Positions 1-7,492 are shown, counted from the stretch's first letter. The stretch is 8,689 nucleotides of DNA from Mycobacterium sp. (GCA_025965815.1 JAOPWF010000406.1:1-8689); one strand, 5' to 3'. Notes: a model not told the origin generated them from the sequence alone. Translations and numbers: made by a program.

Positions 1-830
1 CCGCGGTGGTGTCGCTGATCCTGTTGGTGCTGCTGTTCATCGGCTGCTACGCCCTGCCGCCGCTGCTGCCCTACTCCTACACCGAACTCGACTACTACGC
101 GCTGCAACAGCCACCGACCACCGATCACTGGTTCGGCACCAACGCCCTGGGACAGGACCTGCTGGCCCAGATCCTGCGCGGCATGCAGAAGTCGATGCTG
201 ATCGGCGTCTGCGTGGCGTTCATCTCCACCATCATCGCCGCCACCGTCGGATCGATCGCCGGCTACTTCGGCGGCTGGCGTGATCAGACCCTGATGCGGT
301 TGGTGGACCTGCTGCTGGTGGTGCCGAGCTTCATCCTGATCGCGATCGTCACACCGCGCACGAAGAATACCGGCAACGTCATCGTGCTGATCGTGCTGCT
401 CGCCGCGTTCAGCTGGATGATCAGCTCGCGCATCGTGCGGGGTATGACGATGAGCCTGCGCGAACGCGAATTCGTCCAGGCCGCAAGGTATATGGGCGTG
501 CCGAACTGGCGGATCATCACTCGGCACATCCTACCGAACGTCGCATCCATCCTGATCATCGACACCGCGCTGAACGTCGGCGTCGCGATCCTGGCCGAAA
601 CCGGCCTCAGCTTCCTGGGTTTCGGTGTGCAGCCACCCGATGTGTCACTGGGCACGCTGATCGCCGACGGCACCAAGTCGGTGACGACCTTCCCCTGGGT
701 CTTTCTGTTCCCCGCGGGCGTTCTTGTGCTGATTGTGTTGTGCGCCAACTTCACCGGCGACGGCCTGCGTGATGCGCTCGATCCCGGCAGCCAGTCGTTG
801 CGTCGCCGCAAGCGGAAGGCCCGCTCGTGA
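1..830 (+). CDS. oppC: Oligopeptide ABC transporter permease OppC (5' end cut off)
   Basis: This is an inner-membrane permease subunit of a peptide importer of the Opp/Dpp family; with OppB it forms the channel and docks on the ATPase. The reading frame is open from base 3 and no good start is visible, so the gene begins before the window; OppC proteins are usually about 290 residues and 274-275 are seen here. Counting from the GTG at base 6, a hydrophobic segment lies at residues 2-20. The family motif [13 protein letters not shown] is at 41-53, and several further hydrophobic segments follow (about 66-86, 100-115, 124-140, 180-198, 229-247). The EAA loop that contacts the ATPase is at about 156-178 ([13 protein letters not shown], ending HILPN), and [12 protein letters not shown] is at 200-211. 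The C-terminus is a basic tail (RRRKRKAR). It overlaps oppD by 4 bases (GTGA), which implies translational coupling. oppC is preferred over dppC from the gene order and the long fused ATPase that follows. Confidence 0.9.
   Translation, partial: AVVSLILLVLLFIGCYALPPLLPYSYTELDYYALQQPPTTDHWFGTNALGQDLLAQILRGMQKSMLIGVCVAFISTIIAATVGSIAGYFGGWRDQTLMRLVDLLLVVPSFILIAIVTPRTKNTGNVIVLIVLLAAFSWMISSRIVRGMTMSLREREFVQAARYMGVPNWRIITRHILPNVASILIIDTALNVGVAILAETGLSFLGFGVQPPDVSLGTLIADGTKSVTTFPWVFLFPAGVLVLIVLCANFTGDGLRDALDPGSQSLRRRKRKARS
814..819 (+). promoter_or_regulatory. Ribosome binding site of oppD
   Basis: GGAAGG lies seven bases before the GTG at 827, inside the last codons of oppC. It fixes the oppD start that overlaps the oppC stop. 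Confidence 0.75.
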
Positions 831-2698
831 GCGCGCTGCTCGAGGTGACCGACCTGGCCGTCACCTTCCCCACCGACGACGAGCCCGTCACGGCGGTCCG
901 CGGCATCAGCTACCGCGTCGACCCCGGCGAGGTGCTCGCCATCGTCGGTGAGTCCGGCTCCGGAAAGTCAGCGGCGGCGATGGCGGTGGTGGGCCTGCTC
1001 CCCGCGTACGCCGAGGTCTCCGGATCGGTGCAACTCTCCGGCCAGGAGCTGCTCGGCCTGCCCGACAGCGGGATGTCGCGTATCCGCGGCAAGGCCATCG
1101 GCACCGTGTTCCAGGACCCGATGTCGGCGCTGACACCCGTCTACACCGTCGGCGACCAGATCGCCGAAGCGATCGAGGTCCACCAGCCGAAGGTCGGTAA
1201 GCGGGCGGCACGGCAGCGCGCAGTCGAACTCCTCGAGCTCGTCGGCATCGGCCAGCCCGAACGCCGGGCGCGCTCGTTTCCGCACGAACTGTCCGGCGGT
1301 GAGCGGCAACGCGTTGTCATCGCCATCGCCATCGCGAACGACCCCGACCTGCTGATCTGTGATGAGCCCACCACCGCGCTGGACGTCACCGTCCAGGCGC
1401 AGATCCTCGACGTGCTCAAGACCGCCCGCGACGTCACCGGTGCCGGCGTGGTGATCATCACCCATGACCTCGGCGTCGTCGCCGAGTTCGCCGACCGCGC
1501 CCTGGTCATGTACGCCGGGAAGGCCGTCGAGACAACAACGGTGACAGACCTCTACCGCGACCGCCGAATGCCGTACACCGCAGGGCTACTGGGCTCGGTG
1601 CCCCGGCTGGACGCCGCGCAGGGCACCCGGCTGGTGCCGATCCCCGGCGCGCCACCGTCGCTGGCCGGGCTGGAACCAGGGTGCCCCTTCGCGCCGCGCT
1701 GCCCCCTGGCCATCGACCGCTGCCGCGCCGAGGAACCTGCACTCGTGACCGTCAGCGCCGGCCACCAGGCGGCCTGTATCCGCACCAACGAGGTCGCCGG
1801 CCGCAGCGCACAGGACATCTTCGGCGTCTCCACCCCGCCTGCCCCGGTCCAGGCTGAACCCGGTGAACCCCCGGTGGTCCTCGTGGTGGACAACCTGGTG
1901 CGGACGTACAACCTCACCAAGGGCCTGCTGCTGCGCCGGACCGTCGGCGAGGTACGCGCGGTCGACGGGGTCAACTTCCGGCTGCAGCAGGGCCGCACCC
2001 TGGCCATCGTCGGTGAATCCGGCTCGGGCAAGTCGACCACCCTGCATGAGATCCTGGAGCTCAAGGCGCCGCAATCGGGATCGATCGAGGTGCTCGGCGC
2101 CGACGTGTCCACCCTCGACGGTAGGCGGCGCCGCGCCCTGCGTCGCGACATCCAGGTCGTCTTCCAGGATCCGGTGGCCTCGCTCGACCCGCGGATGCCG
2201 GTGTTCGATGTCCTCGCGGAGCCGTTGCTGGCCAATGGATTCGACAAGCGCCGCACCGACGAACGCGTCACCGAACTACTCGACATCGTCGGGCTGCGAC
2301 ACTCTGATGCCAGCCGCTACCCGGCCGAATTCTCCGGTGGGCAGAAGCAGCGCATCGGCATCGCGAGGGCGCTGGCGCTGCAGCCCAAGATCCTCGCCCT
2401 GGACGAACCGGTGTCCGCGCTCGACGTTTCGATTCAGGCCGGCATCATCAACCTGCTGCTGGATCTGCAGGAGCGTTTCGGCTTGTCATACCTTTTCGTG
2501 TCCCACGACCTGTCGGTGGTGAAACACCTCGCCCACCGGGTCGCCGTCATGTTCAAAGGGTCGATCGTGGAACAGGGCGATAGCGAGCAGGTGTTCAACC
2601 GGCCACAGCACGAGTACACGCGCCGGTTGCTGGCCGCAGTGCCCCGGCCGCTGCCCGATGTCGCCGGCCCGGCCGCTGATGCCCCGGTCCGCAGCTAG
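827..2698 (+). CDS. oppD: Fused double-domain oligopeptide ABC transporter ATPase OppD
   Basis: This cytoplasmic ATPase powers the importer and carries both nucleotide-binding domains in one 623-residue chain, where many bacteria use separate OppD and OppF. Domain 1 has Walker A GESGSGKS at 41-48, Q-loop Q96, signature LSGGERQ at 155-161, Walker B LLICDE at 175-180 and H-loop H213. Domain 2 has Walker A GESGSGKS at 396-403, Q447, signature FSGGQKQ at 502-508, Walker B ILALDE with E527, and H560. All catalytic residues are present in both halves, so both sites look able to hydrolyse ATP. After domain 1 comes the oligopeptide-type C-terminal region with four cysteines (C286, C292, C299, C317); in Opp/Dpp ATPases this motif is known to hold an iron-sulfur cluster. 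Domain 2 lacks it. The linker at about 330-350 is rich in proline and alanine. The GTG start overlaps the oppC stop and has the ribosome site GGAAGG seven bases upstream. Length fits M. tuberculosis OppD (about 612) better than DppD (about 548). Confidence 0.93.
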   Translation: MSALLEVTDLAVTFPTDDEPVTAVRGISYRVDPGEVLAIVGESGSGKSAAAMAVVGLLPAYAEVSGSVQLSGQELLGLPDSGMSRIRGKAIGTVFQDPMSALTPVYTVGDQIAEAIEVHQPKVGKRAARQRAVELLELVGIGQPERRARSFPHELSGGERQRVVIAIAIANDPDLLICDEPTTALDVTVQAQILDVLKTARDVTGAGVVIITHDLGVVAEFADRALVMYAGKAVETTTVTDLYRDRRMPYTAGLLGSVPRLDAAQGTRLVPIPGAPPSLAGLEPGCPFAPRCPLAIDRCRAEEPALVTVSAGHQAACIRTNEVAGRSAQDIFGVSTPPAPVQAEPGEPPVVLVVDNLVRTYNLTKGLLLRRTVGEVRAVDGVNFRLQQGRTLAIVGESGSGKSTTLHEILELKAPQSGSIEVLGADVSTLDGRRRRALRRDIQVVFQDPVASLDPRMPVFDVLAEPLLANGFDKRRTDERVTELLDIVGLRHSDASRYPAEFSGGQKQRIGIARALALQPKILALDEPVSALDVSIQAGIINLLLDLQERFGLSYLFVSHDLSVVKHLAHRVAVMFKGSIVEQGDSEQVFNRPQHEYTRRLLAAVPRPLPDVAGPAADAPVRS

Positions 2699-2708
2699 CA
2701 TCAGTCGC

Positions 2709-4388
2709 GTGACACACCTGCCGAAGGGCCGCCGACTCCTGATTGCCGCGCTCGTCGCGGGCCTGACCCTGACCGGTTGCTCGGGGGGCAACAAGGAGGT
2801 GCCGGCCGCGGGTGGGAATGCCGAGATCGGGACGACAAACGACATCAACCCGCAGGATCCGGCGACCCTCCGTGAGGGCGGCAACCTGCGGTTGGCGCTC
2901 ACCGAGTTCCCGTCGAACTTCAACACCCTGCACATCGATGGCAACCAGGCCGACAGCGGGGCCATGCTGAAGTCCACCATGCCCCGCGCGTTCACCATCG
3001 GGCCGGACGGTTCGGCGACGCTCAACACCGATTACTTCACCACCGTGGAACTGACCGGCACCAACCCGCAGGTGGTGACCTACACGATCAATCCGAAGGC
3101 GGTGTGGACCGACGGGACGCCGATCACCTGGGAGGACATCGCATCCCAGATCCACGCCACCAGCGGCGCGGACAAGGCGTTCGCCATCGCCGGCCCGAAC
3201 GGCAGCGAACGGGTCGCCACGGTGACCCGCGGTGTCGACGACCGGCAGGCGGTGATGACCTTCGCCAAGCCGTACGCGGAGTGGCGCGGGATGTTCGCCG
3301 GCAACACGATGTTGTTGCCGCGCAGCATGACCGCGTCGCCGGAGGCCTTCAACAAGGGCCAACTCAACGGCCCGGGCCCGTCAGCGGGACCGTTCATGGT
3401 GTCCACGCTCGACCGGACCGCCCAGCGGATCGTGTTGACCCGCAATCCCAAATGGTGGGGAGCGACACCGCGGCTGGACACCCTCACCTACCTGGTGCTC
3501 GATGACGCCGCCCGGCTTCCCGCGCTGCAGAACAACACCATCGACGCCACCGGCCTGGCCTCACTGGACGAGCTGACCATCGCCAGGCGGACCGACGGCA
3601 TCGCGATCCGGCGCGCTCCGGGAACGAGTTGGTATCACTTCACTTTCAACGGGGCACCCGGTTCGATCCTGGCCGACCCCGCGCTGCGCACCGCGATCGC
3701 CCAGGGCATCGATCGTCAGACGATCGCGAATGTGTCCCAGCGCGGGCTGGCCGACAACCCGGCCCCACTGAACAATCACATCTATGTCGCCGGACAGAAG
3801 GGCTACCAGGACAACAGCGCTGTCGTGGCCTACGACCCCACCAAGGCGCGTCAGGAACTCGACGCGCTGGGCTGGAAACTCAACGGCCAGTTCCGGGAGA
3901 AGGGCGGCCACCAACTCGTCGTCCGCGACGTGCTGTTCGACGCGCTGACCACCCGGCAGATAGGCCAGATCGCGCAGAACAGCCTCGCGCAGATCGGGGT
4001 GCGACTCGAACTCGACGCGAAGTCGGGCGGCGGATTCTTCACCAACTACATCAACACCGGCGATTTCGACGTCGCGCAGTTCTCCTGGGTCGGCGACGCG
4101 TTCCCGCTGTCCGGGCTGAATCAGATCTATGCCTCGTACGGGGAGAGCAACTTCGGCAAGATCGGCAGCCCGGGGATCGACGCGAAGATCGAGCAGACCC
4201 TCGAGGAACTCGACCCGGACAAAGCGCGGGCGCTGGCCAACGAGGCCGACAAGCTCATCTGGGCCGAAGGGTTCAGCCTGCCGCTGTTCCAGTCGGCGGG
4301 AAACGTCGCGGTGCGCAGCACCCTGGCCAACTTCGGTGCGGCCGGACTGGCCGATCTGAACTACACCGCGATCGGTTTCACGAAGTAG
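2709..4388 (+). CDS. oppA: Oligopeptide-binding lipoprotein OppA (SBP family 5)
   Basis: This is the substrate-receptor lipoprotein of the importer, expected on the outer face of the cytoplasmic membrane, where it captures peptides and delivers them to OppBC. From the GTG at 2709 the protein has 559 residues. It has a basic start (PKGRR), a hydrophobic stretch and a lipobox LTGC with lipidated C24, which gives a compact 23-residue signal peptide. Typical family-5 binding-protein features follow: the GGNLRLAL strand opening the mature domain, AVWTDGTPITWEDIASQ, the NPKWWGATPRLD motif (bases about 3442-3480), and KARQELDALGWKLNG (from about 3844). The closing region reads FSLPLFQSAGNVAVR. The wording strongly recalls M. 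tuberculosis Rv1280c. In-frame ATGs at 2658 and 2679 would add 17 or 10 residues and overlap oppD; none of the three starts has a clear ribosome site. I chose 2709 because it follows the oppD stop by ten bases, suiting reinitiation. Reports that the M. tuberculosis protein handles glutathione and bradykinin are from memory; the substrate here is not known. Confidence 0.88.
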   Translation: MTHLPKGRRLLIAALVAGLTLTGCSGGNKEVPAAGGNAEIGTTNDINPQDPATLREGGNLRLALTEFPSNFNTLHIDGNQADSGAMLKSTMPRAFTIGPDGSATLNTDYFTTVELTGTNPQVVTYTINPKAVWTDGTPITWEDIASQIHATSGADKAFAIAGPNGSERVATVTRGVDDRQAVMTFAKPYAEWRGMFAGNTMLLPRSMTASPEAFNKGQLNGPGPSAGPFMVSTLDRTAQRIVLTRNPKWWGATPRLDTLTYLVLDDAARLPALQNNTIDATGLASLDELTIARRTDGIAIRRAPGTSWYHFTFNGAPGSILADPALRTAIAQGIDRQTIANVSQRGLADNPAPLNNHIYVAGQKGYQDNSAVVAYDPTKARQELDALGWKLNGQFREKGGHQLVVRDVLFDALTTRQIGQIAQNSLAQIGVRLELDAKSGGGFFTNYINTGDFDVAQFSWVGDAFPLSGLNQIYASYGESNFGKIGSPGIDAKIEQTLEELDPDKARALANEADKLIWAEGFSLPLFQSAGNVAVRSTLANFGAAGLADLNYTAIGFTK

Positions 4389-4389
4389 C

Positions 4390-5640
4390 TCAGCCCGCGG
4401 TCCGTTGCATGAACCTGGGCAGCACCGACGGTAACGCGCCCTCGACGCGGGCCGCGGCCGAGATCGCCTTGACCAGCAGCCGCATTCCCGGGCGACCGGG
4501 CAGGTCATCCAGACCAGCGGCCATCGCCGGCAGTGTGTCCGCTTCACCGGCCGACACGGTTCTGGCGACGGTCAGCGCCGCGGGTTCACGGGTGTCCAGG
4601 GCACTGTGGCCGTTGGTGGGCAGGGAAACCAGCACCGCGGCCGGAATCAGCGACACGATCCGTTCGGCCACCGCGGGCGGCGTCGTCAGATCGCGGCCGC
4701 CGGAGATCACCGCGGTCGGCCAGCTGAACTTCGGCATCTCGGCGACCAGGTCGTAGGGCTCTCCCTCGAAATCGGCTGGTTCGGCGGCCATCTCGATCAT
4801 CGCCCCGGAGGGATCCAGCGGAAGGCCATCGGGTTCACCGGCATAGTTCAGCTCCCGGAACCCGATCCTCCCCACCAGATCCATCTCGTTGCGGTAGGGC
4901 ACCTTGCGCATGGCCAGCCTCCCGATCCGGTCCATCCCGGTCCACAACAAGGTCCGGCCACGCAGCAGCAGGTTCAGCTGACGCTCCAGCAGCCCGGCAC
5001 CGCCGTAGCCGTACACCGCCGCGGCCAGCCGCCCGGCCGCCGGGGTCATCACGCCGTCGTCGACGAGCTTGCGCACTTTCGGGGCCAGCTCCGCGGTTTC
5101 CGGGTCCGCACCGTCCCACAGCAGCCCGCGGATCGCGTCGCGCACCGCGTCCAGGTCGTGACGGGACAGCAGCGGCGAATCCAGGATCATCGCCTGCACC
5201 CGGTCGGGATGCCGGACTCCCATCCCGGCCGCGATGTAGGTCCCGTAGGACGTGCCGTAGATGACGGCCTTGTCCACCTGAGCGTCGTCCAGCACGGCGG
5301 CGAGATCGTCCACCACCTGATCGATGGTCAGTGCCTGCGGTGGCAGGTCGGCGCCGGAGTCGTCATGGCGGGACATGCCGACGCCCCGGTGCTCGACCAT
5401 GATGACGTCGAGCCCTTCGGCCGCGGCGCGGCGGCGCAATCCCTTGTACAGCTGCACCGAGGCCACTCCCGGTCCGCCAGGGATGATGACCAGCGGGTGT
5501 GCGGACTTGCGCCCGGTGCGTACGTAGTACAGGTCGAACTGCTCGGAACCGTCGAGTGTCACCGGCCGGCGCACCGGCCGCACGCCCGGCAGCTTCGCCA
5601 GCTTCTCGTGCACCCGCCGGCGCTTGGCATTCAGCGTCAC
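4390..5640 (-). CDS. Alpha/beta hydrolase, proline iminopeptidase-like (peptidase S33 type)
   Basis: A 416-residue serine hydrolase of the alpha/beta fold, probably cytoplasmic because no signal peptide is seen. The oxyanion-hole motif IIPGGPG is at 52-58 and HRGVGMS at 84-90, the counterpart of the DQRGxGxS seen in proline iminopeptidases. The nucleophile elbow GTSYG is at 129-133 with S131. The likely acid is D317 in SGGRDLTTPP and the likely base H345 in NGHSAL, so the triad appears complete. The GGPG plus RGVG combination places it near S33 aminopeptidases, which remove N-terminal proline or other residues from short peptides; esterases and epoxide hydrolases share the fold, so the substrate is uncertain. 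It has a cap region at about 158-290. The GTG start is supported by AGGA eight bases upstream. It faces oppA tail to tail with one base between the stops. A role in trimming imported peptides is inferred from position only. The last 50 residues after the triad are an extension I do not recognise. Confidence 0.8.
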   Translation of the reverse strand: MTLNAKRRRVHEKLAKLPGVRPVRRPVTLDGSEQFDLYYVRTGRKSAHPLVIIPGGPGVASVQLYKGLRRRAAAEGLDVIMVEHRGVGMSRHDDSGADLPPQALTIDQVVDDLAAVLDDAQVDKAVIYGTSYGTYIAAGMGVRHPDRVQAMILDSPLLSRHDLDAVRDAIRGLLWDGADPETAELAPKVRKLVDDGVMTPAAGRLAAAVYGYGGAGLLERQLNLLLRGRTLLWTGMDRIGRLAMRKVPYRNEMDLVGRIGFRELNYAGEPDGLPLDPSGAMIEMAAEPADFEGEPYDLVAEMPKFSWPTAVISGGRDLTTPPAVAERIVSLIPAAVLVSLPTNGHSALDTREPAALTVARTVSAGEADTLPAMAAGLDDLPGRPGMRLLVKAISAAARVEGALPSVLPRFMQRTAG

Positions 5641-5648
5641 CCACGCAG

Positions 5649-5652
5649 TCCT
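5649..5652 (-). promoter_or_regulatory. Ribosome binding site of the alpha/beta hydrolase
   Basis: AGGA on the minus strand lies eight bases before the GTG start at 5640. It supports that GTG; the ATG just upstream on the same strand opens a different frame that stops after six codons. Confidence 0.55.
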
Positions 5653-5671
5653 GTCATCACCGCAGCCATAA

Positions 5672-5708
5672 GGCCATTGTGCCCGCGGAAACGAAGTGGC
5701 CCCGGGCA
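5672..5708. repeat. Two interlocking inverted repeats in the divergent intergenic region
   Basis: GGCCATT at 5672-5678 faces AGTGGCC at 5695-5701 (six of seven positions complementary), and TGCCCG at 5680-5685 faces CGGGCA at 5703-5708 (perfect). Both lie in the 115-base region between the minus-strand hydrolase and the plus-strand secreted protein, where promoters for both must sit. They could be an operator, but short GC-rich inverted repeats also arise by chance here. I could not place convincing -35 and -10 boxes. Confidence 0.3.
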
Positions 5709-5755
5709 GCGATGTAACCGTAGTGGATCACCTCTGCAGGAACGGACGCGAAGCC

Positions 5756-6103
5756 ATGCGCACAGCATTGAGACTTGCCGTACTGGCGGTTGCGGCGGCG
5801 TGTGGAACGATCGCCGCACCGGCGGGCCTCGCGTCAGCAGAGCTTTCGCCGATCGAGACCATCGGACAACTCCAGGCCGACGGTTACACCGTGAACATCG
5901 ACCGGATCGGTAGTGCGCCCCTTGAGGACTGCGTGGTGACCAGCGTCCGCAATCCCCAGACGGTGACGAAGCTGGTCCGGGTGGAGAACCATCGGGGCAG
6001 GCACGATGACGGAGACGGCGGCAATCGCCGCGAAGACAACTTCGACCTGGTCCCGGTGGTGGTGAGCAAGTCGATCTCGGTGTCGCTGGACTGCTCGCAT
6101 TAG
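5756..6103 (+). CDS. Small secreted protein, hypothetical (two cysteines in mature chain)
   Basis: A 115-residue protein with a clear Sec signal peptide: basic start MRTALR, hydrophobic core to about residue 22, then a likely cleavage after ASA at residue 28. The predicted mature part, about 87 residues, begins ELSPIETIGQLQ. It has two cysteines, C59 (PLEDCVVTSVRNP) and C113 (SLDCSH, three residues from the end), well placed for one disulfide that would tie the first strand to the C-terminus. Between them, residues about 76-97 form a highly charged insert rich in H, R, D, G and N (NHRGRHDDGDGGN), probably a flexible loop that could bind metal. The frame also opens upstream at a GTG at 5696, but the ATG at 5756 places the signal peptide at the N-terminus and is preferred. 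A weak AGGAA lies 13 bases upstream. The pattern 'LQ.DGY.V....G.APL..C.VT.VR' resembles small exported proteins common in mycobacteria, whose function is unknown. I do not assign one. Confidence 0.75.
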   Translation: MRTALRLAVLAVAAACGTIAAPAGLASAELSPIETIGQLQADGYTVNIDRIGSAPLEDCVVTSVRNPQTVTKLVRVENHRGRHDDGDGGNRREDNFDLVPVVVSKSISVSLDCSH

Positions 6104-6130
6104 CTCGTCGCCACCGCCGCGCTCGACTGC

Positions 6131-6157
6131 ATCCTTAGCTTCGGGCTGATCCTAAGC
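6131..6157. repeat. 9-bp near-perfect direct repeat upstream of the monooxygenase pair
   Basis: ATCCTTAGC at 6131-6139 and ATCCTAAGC at 6149-6157 differ at one position and start 18 bases apart. Because the differing base is a T-to-A swap, the inner parts also form an inverted pair (CTTAG at 6134-6138 with CTAAG at 6152-6156, 13 bases between). The site is 39-65 bases before the ATG at 6196, a usual operator or promoter position, in an otherwise empty 92-base gap. A regulator site for the two flavin enzymes is possible but unproven. Confidence 0.35.
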
Positions 6158-6195
6158 AGTGCGTGTGGCCACATCCGGTCGGTAGAACGATAGCC

Positions 6196-7449
6196 ATGAC
6201 CACCGTCGAGTCTGTCAACCGTCTACTGCCCGGTTCGTCCGGATTCAGCGAGCTGCTGGCCCGTATCGCTGCCGGCGCCAAGGATCGAGATCTCAACGAC
6301 AAGAATCCATTTGACCAAGTCAACGCGCTCAAGCGGGCCGGATTCGGCACGTTACGAGTGCCCGATGCCCTCGGTGGCGCCGGATTCGATGTCCGACAAT
6401 TGTTTTCCACTGTGATCGATGTCGCACATGCCGATCCCATTGTCGCCCATATCTTCCGGACGCACTTCTGGTTCGTCGAGGAGCGGCTGCGCAGTCTCGG
6501 AGGGCAGGAGCGAAGCGACCCGGGAAGCAGCACTGTCCATGACCCAATTTCCACGCGATGGCTGAAGAAGGTCGCGGACGGCAAGACCTTCGGTAATGCG
6601 TTCAGCGAAAAGGGATCGTCGGCCGTTGGCAGCCTGGTGTTCAACACCCGCCTGCTGCCCGCCGACGGCGGTGGATACCGGCTGGACGGCGAGAAGTACT
6701 ACAGCACCGGCACGCTGTTCTCCGACTACCTCACGGTGGCGGCCACCACCGATCACGACTCGGTGGCCTCGGTGGTGGTACCCGCCGATCGTGACGGCGT
6801 CCGCCTGATCGACGACTGGGACGGCTTCGGCCAGCGCCGCACCGGAACCGGGACCACGATCTTCAAGAACGTCGCGGTATCGCGCGACGAGGTGCTCGTC
6901 GATTCGCCCTACGACGCCGACCCGGTACCAACGGTGCAGTACGCATCGCTGCAGCTCTACATCCACGCCGTGGTCGCGGGCATCCTGGAATCCGTCGTGG
7001 ACGACGGCGTGGCGCTGCTGCGCTCGCGGGACCGCAGCTTCAGCCACGCCCCCACCGAGCGACCGGCCCACGACCCACTGCTGCAGCGGCAGCTCGGTGT
7101 GCTGGCCAGCACGGCGTACGTCGCGAAGGCCGCCGTCCTCGACGCCGCCGAGGCGATCGGGGCCGCCACCGACTCGGTGCGGGACGGCGTTCCCGACGCG
7201 ACCCTGGCCGCCGAGGCGCAGCGGAAGGTCGCCAAGGTCAAGGTGCACCTCGACGACGTGGCACCCGAGGTGGCCACCCGACTGCTCGAGCTCGGCGGTG
7301 CCAGCGCCGCGAGCCGACAGCGCAACCTGGACCGGCACTGGCGCAACATCCGGACCATCACGCTGCACAACCCGGTGGCCTACAAGGCGCGCGTGATCGG
7401 GCAGAACCTGCTGCACGGCACACCATTTCCCGCCAACGCCTATTTCTGA
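6196..7449 (+). CDS. Flavin-dependent monooxygenase, acyl-CoA dehydrogenase fold (DszC/SfnB-like)
   Basis: A 417-residue enzyme with the acyl-CoA dehydrogenase fold, but of the group that uses reduced flavin and oxygen to oxidise sulfur or other heteroatoms (DszC, SfnB and relatives). The N-terminal helical domain is about 1-125, with THFWFVE at 89-95, the place where DszC has an active-site histidine. The beta domain contains LDGEKYYSTGT at 163-173 and WDGFGQRRTGTGTT at 208-221. The C-terminal helical domain ends with RHWRNIRTITLHNPVAYK at 380-397, the family hallmark, with H381 and H391. The usual C-terminal catalytic glutamate motif of true acyl-CoA dehydrogenases is not seen, which favours a monooxygenase. 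The ATG at 6196 is chosen over a GTG at 6163; a weak GGTAGAA lies upstream. The first 95 codons use far more A/T third positions (about one third) than the last half. Its neighbour 43 bases downstream is an FMN monooxygenase, probably in the same operon. Substrate not known; an organosulfur compound is the best guess. Confidence 0.85.
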   Translation: MTTVESVNRLLPGSSGFSELLARIAAGAKDRDLNDKNPFDQVNALKRAGFGTLRVPDALGGAGFDVRQLFSTVIDVAHADPIVAHIFRTHFWFVEERLRSLGGQERSDPGSSTVHDPISTRWLKKVADGKTFGNAFSEKGSSAVGSLVFNTRLLPADGGGYRLDGEKYYSTGTLFSDYLTVAATTDHDSVASVVVPADRDGVRLIDDWDGFGQRRTGTGTTIFKNVAVSRDEVLVDSPYDADPVPTVQYASLQLYIHAVVAGILESVVDDGVALLRSRDRSFSHAPTERPAHDPLLQRQLGVLASTAYVAKAAVLDAAEAIGAATDSVRDGVPDATLAAEAQRKVAKVKVHLDDVAPEVATRLLELGGASAASRQRNLDRHWRNIRTITLHNPVAYKARVIGQNLLHGTPFPANAYF

Positions 7450-7483
7450 CCCGCCCCGGCTCCGCCCACCCGACCTTCTGACT

Positions 7484-7487
7484 AGGA
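7484..7487 (+). promoter_or_regulatory. Ribosome binding site of the NtaA/DszA-like gene
   Basis: AGGA lies five bases before the ATG at 7493 in the 43-base gap after the preceding monooxygenase gene. The gap shows no hairpin, which fits co-transcription of the two genes. Confidence 0.6.
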
Positions 7488-7492
7488 CCGAC

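Noticed and set aside
1319..1335. Repeated CATCGC units as a possible microsatellite
   Set aside because: They encode the IAIAIA helix just after the ABC signature of OppD and are explained by the protein.
3561..4547. Open frame of 328 codons on the minus strand opposite oppA
   Set aside because: No domain is visible, it crosses the oppA/hydrolase junction, and the plus-strand reading is a clear binding protein.
5696..5755. Upstream GTG start for the small secreted protein
   Set aside because: It would place 20 polar residues before the signal peptide and hide it; the ATG at 6196's upstream neighbour, at 5756, gives a standard exported protein.
4606..5913. Open frame of 435 codons on the plus strand opposite the hydrolase gene
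   Set aside because: Its translation is rich in R, G, H, P and Q with no recognisable domain, and it mirrors a real gene with clear catalytic motifs on the other strand. Such antisense frames are common in high-GC DNA.
6136..6150. Hairpin TTAGC-TTCGG-GCTGA after the small secreted protein gene as a terminator
   Set aside because: The stem is only five pairs with one G-T wobble and has no T-run after it; the direct-repeat reading explains this stretch better.
6163..6195. Upstream GTG start for the DszC-like gene
   Set aside because: It would add 11 residues (MWPHPVGRTIA) unlike the family N-terminus; the ATG at 6196 has a weak ribosome site and gives a normal length.
6196..7449. Calling this gene a fatty-acid acyl-CoA dehydrogenase
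   Set aside because: The C-terminal RHWRNIRT..LHNP motif and the absence of the usual catalytic glutamate motif fit the flavin monooxygenase subgroup, and the neighbour is a monooxygenase rather than beta-oxidation genes.
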